Part shown: piece after piece, positions 7,622 to 13,975 of the stretch
Layout: each line of letters begins with the position of its first letter
Position numbering within the stretch: the stretch's first letter is position 1
Translations under genes and position numbers: made by a program
The notes under the pieces: generated by a model
The model's input: only the letters and a program-made list of their open reading frames with translations
Database searches by the model: none
Told to the model about the DNA's origin: nothing
DNA from: a virus
DNA: 24,314 bases
Strand: one strand, 5' to 3'
Virus record (IMG/VR): IMGVR_UViG_3300010885_038393
Location: 1-24,314 of that record

Positions 7622-7891
7622 ATGAATATCACATGGTTAGAAGACAAGACACTAAGTACTTTCATCAGTTGTTTATACGCTGAACCAGGTTACTCCGATG
7701 TGGATGTAAACGATTTGAGTGAAGAATTGGGTATTCCTACAAAAACTATTAGAGGAGCTTTAGGTTCATTAGTTAAAAAAGGAATTATCACAATAGATAG
7801 AAACGATAGTGGATATGATATTATCTACTTAAACAAAAACTATTGGGGAATGGTTAATGAGAATTGGGCTGAAGCCGCTAAAGATAACTAA
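7622..7891 (+). CDS. Small winged-helix DNA-binding protein
   Basis: 89 residues from the ATG at 7622. The reading frame reaches up to an ATG at 7571, but that codon overlaps the predicted promoter, and the family-like sequence begins at MNITWLEDKTLSTF. Residues 29-58 (VNDLSEELGIPTKTIRGALG, then SLVKKGIITI) form a helix-turn-helix with recognition helix and the first wing strand; the C-terminus (YWGMVNENWAEAA) is conserved-looking. Small wHTH proteins starting with this WLEDKTL-type segment occur in many phages; their targets are unknown to me. With its own promoter, an upstream dyad and flanking terminators it looks like an autonomous regulator, perhaps of the shift between gene classes. Confidence 0.75.
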   Translation: MNITWLEDKTLSTFISCLYAEPGYSDVDVNDLSEELGIPTKTIRGALGSLVKKGIITIDRNDSGYDIIYLNKNYWGMVNENWAEAAKDN

Positions 7892-7903
7892 AATACAAAA
7901 GAT

Positions 7904-8122
7904 ATGGAACTATTAGATGTGCGTGGTATGAGTGTTAATGAGTATTGTGACTTTGTATTGAGCAGAGCTCTTCATTTGGGTGTTTCTCCATTTGATTTGA
8001 ATATGGAGTATTGTTTTGAGAGGGGATTGATTAGTGATGAGATGTTTGACCTTGCTAAATGGGAGTTGAATGCCAGAAGAAATGATATATTCTGGTTACA
8101 ACGTGGTGAGGTGGTTAGATAA
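7904..8122 (+). CDS. Small protein of unknown function
   Basis: 72 residues, starting 12 bases after the winged-helix gene and ending before a terminator, so probably co-transcribed with it. The sequence (MELLDVRGMSVNEYCDFVLS, then MEYCFERGLISDEMFDLAKW) reads as three or four helices with two Cys residues and no membrane segment. Base use is richer in G than in the neighbouring structural genes, a feature shared with the polymerase gene at 17508. I recognise no family. A partner or anti-regulator of the adjacent DNA-binding protein would fit the context, but nothing in the sequence shows it. Confidence 0.6.
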   Translation: MELLDVRGMSVNEYCDFVLSRALHLGVSPFDLNMEYCFERGLISDEMFDLAKWELNARRNDIFWLQRGEVVR

Positions 8123-8147
8123 TTAAAATATTTTTTGGGTAGTATAT

Positions 8148-8178
8148 AAAAGGAGGACAGAAATGTTCTCCTTTTTTT
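8148..8178 (+). terminator. Intrinsic terminator after regulator cassette
   Basis: A 12-bp stem, AAAAGGAGGACA (8148-8159) with TGTTCTCCTTTT (8164-8175, one G-U pair), around a GAAA tetraloop, followed by Ts up to 8178. It closes the two-gene cassette before the baseplate genes. Confidence 0.9.
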
Positions 8179-8190
8179 ATTTGTATATAC

Positions 8191-8201
8191 TTATATATAA
8201 A
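8191..8201 (+). promoter_or_regulatory. Candidate late promoter variant before gp26-like gene
   Basis: TTATATATAAA, 19 bases before the ATG at 8220 and just after a terminator, so a new promoter is needed here. It is a variant of TTATATTTATA seen at other late genes. Confidence 0.38.
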
Positions 8202-8219
8202 CATTAAGTTATTATAATT

Positions 8220-9047
8220 ATGGAACAACAAAACGTAGAACAACAAGTTACAAGAGGTTTAGGAACGCAACAAACCGCAACTCCACAACCTAAAAAATCA
8301 TACGATTTTCCAACAGAGGTTATTAGTTTACCATCAAAAGGATTGGGTTATCCCGAATCGCATCCCTTATTTAAAGGTGAGGTTACAATTAAATTAATGA
8401 CTGCCAAAGAAGAAGATATATTGGCATCTCCAAATTTAATTCGTAAAGGAGTTGTATTGGATAAATTATTGGAAGCAATTGTTATTGAAGATGGTGTAAA
8501 AGCTGATGATTTATTAATGGGAGATAAAAACGCCATTTTAATAGCAAGTAGAGTATTGGCATACGGACCAGAATACGATGTTAAAGTTACAGACCCTATC
8601 ACAGAAGAAAATGTCGATTATACAATTGATATGAGTAACGTTAAATTAAAAGAAATTGATTATTCTGTTCTTAGTAGAGATAATAAATACGAATTCACTA
8701 CTGCAAACGGAACTAAAATTGAGTTTCAATTATTAACGCATGGTTTAGAAAAGAAAATAGAAGCGGATTTGGAAGCATTATCTAAATTTAATAAAGATAA
8801 CCCATCCGAAATTACAACACGATTAAGATATATTATTACTTCTGTAAATGGAAATTCCGAATTAGGATATATTACAAATTTTATTAAGAATCAATTTTTA
8901 GCAAAAGATTCTAGAGTTTTTAGAAATTACATTCAATCTATTACACCTGATGTTGATTTAAAATTTGATTATGTAAGCCCAATTACTGGAGAGAGGGAGG
9001 CTCTTTCTATCCCATTTGGGATGGACTTTTTTTACCCTTCCATCTAA
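8220..9047 (+). CDS. T4 gp26-like baseplate/tail assembly protein
   Basis: 275 residues. After a Gln/Thr-rich leader, residues 30-100 show the hallmarks of the T4 baseplate family (PF12322, gp26): ISLPSKGLGYPESHPL, then GEVTIKLMTAKEEDILASPN and IRKGVVLDKLLEAIV. A second beta-rich part carries PITEENVDYTIDMSNV and a late PITGEREALSIPFGMDFF. Gp26 takes part in assembly of the baseplate hub. The position two genes before the tape measure gene is also where long-tailed phages encode their tail assembly chaperone. The 3' end overlaps a +1-frame ORF at a T7 run, so a longer fusion of about 340 residues may be made as a minor product. Family call fairly secure; chaperone role inferred. Confidence 0.78.
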   Translation: MEQQNVEQQVTRGLGTQQTATPQPKKSYDFPTEVISLPSKGLGYPESHPLFKGEVTIKLMTAKEEDILASPNLIRKGVVLDKLLEAIVIEDGVKADDLLMGDKNAILIASRVLAYGPEYDVKVTDPITEENVDYTIDMSNVKLKEIDYSVLSRDNKYEFTTANGTKIEFQLLTHGLEKKIEADLEALSKFNKDNPSEITTRLRYIITSVNGNSELGYITNFIKNQFLAKDSRVFRNYIQSITPDVDLKFDYVSPITGEREALSIPFGMDFFYPSI

Positions 9048-9243
9048 TTACTCATCTTTACTCCATTCGGAGATATTTGATTTATTATATTACTCAAATG
9101 GTTCATTCACTTGGAGCGATGTTTACAATATGCCTACAAAATTCCGTAAGTTTTATATGAAAAAACTATTGGATACCAAAAAGGCAGAAGCTGAATCATT
9201 AAAAAAGAATCAACCTAAGAAAGAATCAATAAGAAAAAGATAA
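9016..9243 (+). CDS. Frameshift extension or TTG-started tail chaperone partner
   Basis: The frame is open from 8977 to 9243 and has no ATG before an internal Met late in the ORF. The only near start is TTG 9016, without a well-placed ribosome signal. It overlaps the end of the gp26-like gene in the +1 frame, and residues after the T7 run (TLPSNYSSLLHSEIFDLLYY, then FTWSDVYNMPTKFRKFYMKK) look like a real, conserved-type protein with a charged Lys/Glu tail. Fusion at the T7 run would join 271 and 69 residues. Extension of an upstream chaperone just before the tape measure gene mirrors the G/GT arrangement of other long-tailed phages. T4 has gene 51 at this place; homology to gp51 cannot be judged by eye. 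Confidence 0.62.
   Translation: MGWTFFTLPSNYSSLLHSEIFDLLYYSNGSFTWSDVYNMPTKFRKFYMKKLLDTKKAEAESLKKNQPKKESIRKR
9027..9033 (+). other. Candidate +1 programmed frameshift site (T7 run)
   Basis: In the gp26-like frame the codons read GAC TTT TTT TAC. A Phe-tRNA on TTT 9030-9032 can re-pair perfectly on TTT 9031-9033, after which ACC 9034 opens the downstream frame. A -2 slip gives the same frame. The zero frame ends 12 bases later at TAA 9045-9047. A sequencing error in the homopolymer is the main alternative. Confidence 0.5.
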
Positions 9244-9245
9244 TC

Positions 9246-9256
9246 TTATATTTATA
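9246..9256 (+). promoter_or_regulatory. Candidate late promoter motif before tape-measure unit
   Basis: Exact TTATATTTATA, 22 bases before the ATG at 9278, in the short gap after the frameshift ORF. It lies inside an imperfect inverted repeat (TAATCTT 9241-9247 and AAGATTA 9260-9266), so a dyad-binding factor is also possible. Confidence 0.48.
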
Positions 9257-9277
9257 TAAAAGATTAAATAGAGAACT

Positions 9278-9514
9278 ATGTCTAAAATAACATTAAAAGA
9301 ATTTAAAGATTTAACCGATTTATTTGCAACCTATTATGCACAAAAAAGTGATAATAGAGAAGATGGTTGGATTGAAAAAACATTCCAAAAATATCCAGCT
9401 TTAAAAAATATTTGGAAAGATTTTGATAAAAAGATTAAAGATGCTGAAACTAGAATAGACAAAACAGCAGTTCCATATTTAAAGAAGCAAGGTATTGACC
9501 CAAATAACTTATAG
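9278..9514 (+). CDS. Small charged helical protein, unknown
   Basis: 78 residues, rich in Lys, Asp and Glu and predicted by eye to be almost all helix (LKEFKDLTDLFATYYAQKSD, then DFDKKIKDAETRIDKTAV). No Cys, no membrane segment. It lies between the probable tail chaperone pair and the tape measure gene, 14 bases before the latter, and has its own late-type promoter motif. Position suggests a role in tape-measure handling or tail length control, but I recognise no family. ATG choice is clear: the only in-frame Met near the start, preceded by an A-rich stretch. Confidence 0.7.
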   Translation: MSKITLKEFKDLTDLFATYYAQKSDNREDGWIEKTFQKYPALKNIWKDFDKKIKDAETRIDKTAVPYLKKQGIDPNNL

Positions 9515-9527
9515 TAGTTAATATCTT

Positions 9528-12377
9528 ATGGCTAAGAATACCAAATCATCGAAAGAACAAGAAATCTCAGCAGCAAATGCTAGAGATGCTAAGGCTTCAA
9601 AAGACTTAGATAGATACTATGCGCAATTAAAACAAATAAACATTGCGAGAGAAAAAGGTGTTGTCGTAGATGAGCAAGAAGTAAAATTATTAAAAGAAAA
9701 AATTGCTTTAAAGAGAAAAGAAGTAAAGGCTACAGAAGAGGCGGGTGAATTAGCTAAAACACAATTTCAGTATTATGATGATATTCTTTCTATTGCTGGA
9801 AAAATTAATAAAAACTTTGAAAAAACCAACTCTATTTCTTCAAAAGTTGGTAGTCAATTTAATGTACTTACCGGCTACGCCGGCGAATTGGCTAAAAATC
9901 TAAAAGAAGGTAATTACTATACAAAAGAAGGAGCTGATGCGGCTAAGAGTTCAGCGGTTGCAATGGAAAACTATTCGAGCGCTGTTTCCAATGCTATGAG
10001 AGAATTTAAAAAGGGAAATATGTCAGCCGATTCCCTTGTCAGTAGTATTCAATCAGCCGAAGATTCTTTATCGGATTTTATAGATGATTTGGATGATAGT
10101 AACGCTGAAGTTGCTAAATTAAAAGCAGGATTGATATCTACAACTGCGGCAACTAAAGATTTAACAAAATCATTTGGACAAAGTAAAAAAGCATTATCAG
10201 ATATATCAAGCGGATTGCAGGATGTAGCTTCAAACGCAGCTTCGGGAATACCAGGAGCAAGTGGATTAGTTCAAGCATTAGGCGGATTAGGTACGGCTGG
10301 ATTCATTGGTGGTATATTTGCGGTTGGTATGGCATTGGGAGAATTGGCCGGATATTTAAGAGATGTATTTGGTATAGCTGGATTAGCTTCAGGTCAAACA
10401 GAAACCGAAAAAGAAGCTAATTTAGAATTAACCAAATCTATTATTGGATTAAATAAAGAATTAGTTAGAACATCGGAAGCATTGGGGCAGAATATAGCTA
10501 TTGGTGGAGCAATGGTTGCCAATATGGCAAAAATGGGAGTATCTGCAAATGAATTCGGTGATGCTACGAAATACGCTTCAAATAATTTAGGATTAGCAGG
10601 GGCAAATGCTCAAAAAGCTGGAGCTGATGTAGCTATGATGGCTAATAGAACCGGAGTAAGTGCTGACCAATTAGGTAGTATAGCTAATACATTTAGAATT
10701 GTAGGAAATCTTAGTGGGCAAACGGCAGTTAATTCATTGGGAATGGCTGAAAGTATGGCTAAAGCTACTGGAATTCCAATCAATGCTATGATGGAAGATT
10801 TAGCAGAATCATCTGAATTATTATTACAAAATAACTATGGTAACGAACAAAGTTTGATAAAGCAAGTAGCAACACTTAGAGTAATGGGTGTGGCTGCACA
10901 AAAGGTTTTACAAGCTGGTCAAAATATGGTTTTGAACTACAAAGATAGTATCAAAGCCGAAATGAAATTATCTGCATTATTAGGAAAACAGGTAGACCTT
11001 TCAAGAGTTAGACAGAAGTTTGCATCTGGCGATGCCGCTGGAGCAGCTGATGCACTAAGAACTCAATTGAAAGGAATTGATATGGATAAGATGAACATGT
11101 TCCAAAGACAGGCTTTACAAGAAGCAACTGGAATGGATATGGATACCATTATGAAATTGGGCAAAGGTGGAAAGGGCGGCCCATTAAAAACACAACAAGA
11201 AGAACAATTAAAATCTCTAAATAATATAGGGACAATAATGGGGCGAATTGAAGACCAATTCAAAAATGGAACTATCAGTATACAAGAAAAAAACGCTCAA
11301 GCGGCAGCAAAAATATATGGTGCAGAAGTAGCAGCAGCACAAGCAATTAAAAGAGCTGAATTCGATAAATCGATGCTTGATTTTAAAGATAAAGCGTTGG
11401 ATTATTTAATGGGAATTGCTATAGCGTTAGCAGCTGGTGTACTTTTTAAAGGTGTGAAAGCGCTATTAAAAAAGCCCGTAGCCAACGTAGCATCTAAAAC
11501 AATTGCAAAAAAAGTAGCATCTAAAACAGTTGCAAAAAAAGTAGCAACAGAGACAGCTAAAAAAGCAGCTACAAAAGCGGTTACTAAAAAGGTAGCTACA
11601 AAAGCAGCTACTAAAGGTGGTACGGGTATATTAAGTAAAATTGCTAGTATCATTCCTGGAGTTGGTAATGCTGGTAAAGCAGGCGCTGGTGGTTTGATGA
11701 GTGGTATTGCTAAAGGTGGATTAAAAGGTATAATGGGTGGAATTGGTAAAGGACTTTTGAAAGGAGGACCAATTGGATTGTTAGGAACTGCAGCAGGTAT
11801 GGTTGGTGAATACTTTGGAGGACAGAGACAGGAACAGGGAATGGCTGAAGGAGATAGAGGTAAAGTTAATCAAGGTAAAGCACTCAAAACGGGAGCAACC
11901 GCACTTGAATATGCTGGATATGGCGCAGCAATTGGTAGTATTATTCCTGGAATTGGAACGGCAGTTGGTGGTGCTATTGGTGGTGTGGTTGGTGGTATCA
12001 AAGGTATATGGGATAATTGGTTTAGTGATGATGCCAAAGCAGCTGATGAACAATTAAAAAAAGTTGAAGAGCAAAATAAAGTAGCAGCCGCTCAAAAAGT
12101 ATTATCAGAAAGAGATATAGCAACTCAAGAGGCTATGAAAGGACAATCTGCAACATTAGCCGCAGCAGCGCAAGATACGGGATTTTGGCAAGCAGCTATG
12201 GTTGCACAATTAGTTGAAGCTACGAGATTAATAGAAATTATAGCATTCGCATCAGATGATGAAGATGATACTACTAAAGAAATCTACTTAGATGGTAAGA
12301 GAATTACTAGATTGAACTACGATAGAGCATCCACATTATATAATACAATGTCGACTCAAAAGGCAGCAGCAAAATAA
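9528..12377 (+). CDS. Tail tape measure protein
   Basis: 949 residues, far longer than T4 gp29 (590). The order is: Lys/Ala/Glu-rich coiled coil (1-230), a hydrophobic Gly-rich segment able to span a membrane (about 250-277), a long Ala/Met-rich helical middle (320-540), a second hydrophobic segment (626-643, YLMGIAIALAAGVLF), a Lys/Ala/Thr repeat (about 648-697), Gly-rich hydrophobic stretches (698-765 and 795-825), and a helical tail. This mix of coiled coil and membrane-active segments, directly before the tube-initiator gene, is typical of tape measures, which set tail length and exit into the host envelope during injection. At the usual 0.15 nm per residue a tail of about 140 nm is expected. 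No lysozyme or peptidase motif was seen. Confidence 0.88.
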   Translation: MAKNTKSSKEQEISAANARDAKASKDLDRYYAQLKQINIAREKGVVVDEQEVKLLKEKIALKRKEVKATEEAGELAKTQFQYYDDILSIAGKINKNFEKTNSISSKVGSQFNVLTGYAGELAKNLKEGNYYTKEGADAAKSSAVAMENYSSAVSNAMREFKKGNMSADSLVSSIQSAEDSLSDFIDDLDDSNAEVAKLKAGLISTTAATKDLTKSFGQSKKALSDISSGLQDVASNAASGIPGASGLVQALGGLGTAGFIGGIFAVGMALGELAGYLRDVFGIAGLASGQTETEKEANLELTKSIIGLNKELVRTSEALGQNIAIGGAMVANMAKMGVSANEFGDATKYASNNLGLAGANAQKAGADVAMMANRTGVSADQLGSIANTFRIVGNLSGQTAVNSLGMAESMAKATGIPINAMMEDLAESSELLLQNNYGNEQSLIKQVATLRVMGVAAQKVLQAGQNMVLNYKDSIKAEMKLSALLGKQVDLSRVRQKFASGDAAGAADALRTQLKGIDMDKMNMFQRQALQEATGMDMDTIMKLGKGGKGGPLKTQQEEQLKSLNNIGTIMGRIEDQFKNGTISIQEKNAQAAAKIYGAEVAAAQAIKRAEFDKSMLDFKDKALDYLMGIAIALAAGVLFKGVKALLKKPVANVASKTIAKKVASKTVAKKVATETAKKAATKAVTKKVATKAATKGGTGILSKIASIIPGVGNAGKAGAGGLMSGIAKGGLKGIMGGIGKGLLKGGPIGLLGTAAGMVGEYFGGQRQEQGMAEGDRGKVNQGKALKTGATALEYAGYGAAIGSIIPGIGTAVGGAIGGVVGGIKGIWDNWFSDDAKAADEQLKKVEEQNKVAAAQKVLSERDIATQEAMKGQSATLAAAAQDTGFWQAAMVAQLVEATRLIEIIAFASDDEDDTTKEIYLDGKRITRLNYDRASTLYNTMSTQKAAAK
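11487..11540 (+). repeat. Tandem 27-bp repeat in tape measure gene
   Basis: Two adjacent 27-base units differing at one position encode VASKTIAKK and VASKTVAKK. Degenerate copies follow (VATETAKKA, ATKAVTKK, VATKAATK), giving a basic Lys/Ala/Thr segment of about 50 residues that resembles histone H1 tails in composition. Confidence 0.85.
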
Positions 12378-12383
12378 TAATAA

Positions 12384-13673
12384 ATGGCAACAATAAAAGA
12401 TTTATTCAAAAAACAAAATAAAGACCTGTATGGGTTGAGTGGTAAACTTATTATTGAAAGTAGAGGTCTTATCAATCCGCCAAGAGCTGCCGCATTACTT
12501 ACATCTTCACCAAATGCGTTGGCTGATATGATTGGTAATCAAATTGGTGGTTTATTAAAAGGTTCTGCAAACAGACCATCTGATACTATATTTAAAAATA
12601 ACACACCATTTGCTAAACCAATAACATTAGGGAAAACACAAAGAGGTATTAAAGATGCAATCGAAGCTGGAGAAACTTATTATATAAAAAAAGACCCTGC
12701 ACCGGCATCTATTTTTGCTAAATTAAAGCAAGGTGGTACATCTCCATTAGGAATGTTGGGTAATGCGGCAATTGGGGCACTTAATAAATTTGGAAGTAAA
12801 AAAGGTTTAGAAGATATCAAAAAATACAGAGAGGAACTAAAGAACCAATCTAATGATATTAAACTTGCATTTAAAAAAGGAGAAAAGCCCGATGGAAAAA
12901 TTCAAAAAGAAAGTAAGTTAGGTAGTGAATATGAACCTATTTTTGGAATAAATAGAGATAAAGGACACACATTTCCAACTGTAATTGGATGGAAAGAATC
13001 TAAGAATACACATTGGGATGTTGCAAATACTTTTATACAAAATAATTTACATTTAAATGATACCGATACTAAAACCATAGAAAGTTCGAATTACACCTAT
13101 ATGAAAATTAAAGTATTAGGTGAAACCGATTCGGTACATTTTAATGGAACAATTTCTGGTATAAACGAAACTGTCACTCCTGAATGGAACACATATAAAT
13201 ACATTGGTTCTCCATTTAAGGTATATACATACGGCGGTGTTGAACGTAGTTTAAGCTTTGATTTTAAATTGTATTGTACAACTAGAAAGGAAAAGGATGT
13301 AATGTTACAAAAATTAAATTATTTAACATCATTAGCGTATCCTTACAAACAATTATCAAATGTTAGATACAATGAAACGGCAACTCAACAAACCATGTTT
13401 GCTCCAAACTTTATATTTTTAACAATAAAATCATTCTATAATAATATGTTTGGGTTTGTTGATAATTTGAGTTTTACAATTGATGATAATGTTTCTTGGG
13501 CAAACTTTGAAGGGGTAGAAAAAGATGAAGCAGATACTAATAAAGAATCTACACCATCTATTATAAATGTACAATTTGGTATGAAAATAGTAGATTCTAA
13601 AAATACATTAGGATATGATAATAAAGATAATCAATTCAAATATAATTTTAGAAATCAAAAAGAAATTAAATAA
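12384..13673 (+). CDS. Baseplate tube-initiator/cap protein (T4 gp48/gp54-like)
   Basis: 429 residues. The C-terminal half carries the pattern of T4 tube-initiator proteins, which have a tube-like beta domain: YTYMKIKVLGETD, FNGTISGINETVTPEWNTYK, then YTYGGVERSLSFDFKLYC and LQKLNYLTSLAYP (about residues 236-320), and FVDNLSFTIDD further on. The N-terminal half is basic and Ala/Gly-rich and probably lies in the hub. T4 places genes 48 and 54 directly after the tape measure gene, and this gene starts seven bases after it. It should cap the baseplate and nucleate tube growth. Only one such gene is present here, so it may serve for both gp48 and gp54. Its stop overlaps the next start (TAATG). Confidence 0.72.
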   Translation: MATIKDLFKKQNKDLYGLSGKLIIESRGLINPPRAAALLTSSPNALADMIGNQIGGLLKGSANRPSDTIFKNNTPFAKPITLGKTQRGIKDAIEAGETYYIKKDPAPASIFAKLKQGGTSPLGMLGNAAIGALNKFGSKKGLEDIKKYREELKNQSNDIKLAFKKGEKPDGKIQKESKLGSEYEPIFGINRDKGHTFPTVIGWKESKNTHWDVANTFIQNNLHLNDTDTKTIESSNYTYMKIKVLGETDSVHFNGTISGINETVTPEWNTYKYIGSPFKVYTYGGVERSLSFDFKLYCTTRKEKDVMLQKLNYLTSLAYPYKQLSNVRYNETATQQTMFAPNFIFLTIKSFYNNMFGFVDNLSFTIDDNVSWANFEGVEKDEADTNKESTPSIINVQFGMKIVDSKNTLGYDNKDNQFKYNFRNQKEIK

Positions 13674-13975
13674 TGGCAAGTAGATATTCAAATACTAAAG
13701 TTGTAGTTAAATCTGATACCAAAAGAAGATATTACGAATCTACTATATATCCAAAAGTAATACCATCCGATACTGATACTTATATTATTTCAGAAGCAGG
13801 TGATAGATTGGATATATTGGCTAAAAATTACTATGGCGATTCAAAACTATGGTGGATTATTGCAATCGCAAATAATATAAATGATGCTGTATTTTATATA
13901 GAACCGGGTGTTCAATTAAGAATACCACAAAATATTGGTAATATATTAAAAGATTTAGAAAAAATCAATAAATAA
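13673..13975 (+). CDS. LysM-domain baseplate protein (gp53-like)
   Basis: 100 residues. Residues about 38-92 form a LysM-like unit: YIISEAGDRLDILAKNYYGD, then LWWIIAIANNINDAVFYIEPG and LRIP. Such domains in short phage proteins (including the one in T4 gp53 and the LysM proteins of other contractile tails) glue baseplate or tube parts together rather than bind peptidoglycan in solution. The ATG overlaps the preceding stop (TAATG), and the stop overlaps the next ATG the same way, so it is translated with the initiator and hub proteins. T4 gp53 is about twice as long, so equivalence is by domain and position only. Confidence 0.75.
   Translation: MASRYSNTKVVVKSDTKRRYYESTIYPKVIPSDTDTYIISEAGDRLDILAKNYYGDSKLWWIIAIANNINDAVFYIEPGVQLRIPQNIGNILKDLEKINK

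Noticed and set aside
7571-7624. Start of the winged-helix protein at ATG 7571
   Set aside because: It overlaps the predicted -7 promoter box and adds 17 residues unlike the family; 7622 is preferred.
11402-12057. ORFs on both strands inside the tape measure gene
   Set aside because: They arise from the Ala/Lys/Gly-rich repeats; the tape measure frame explains the region fully.
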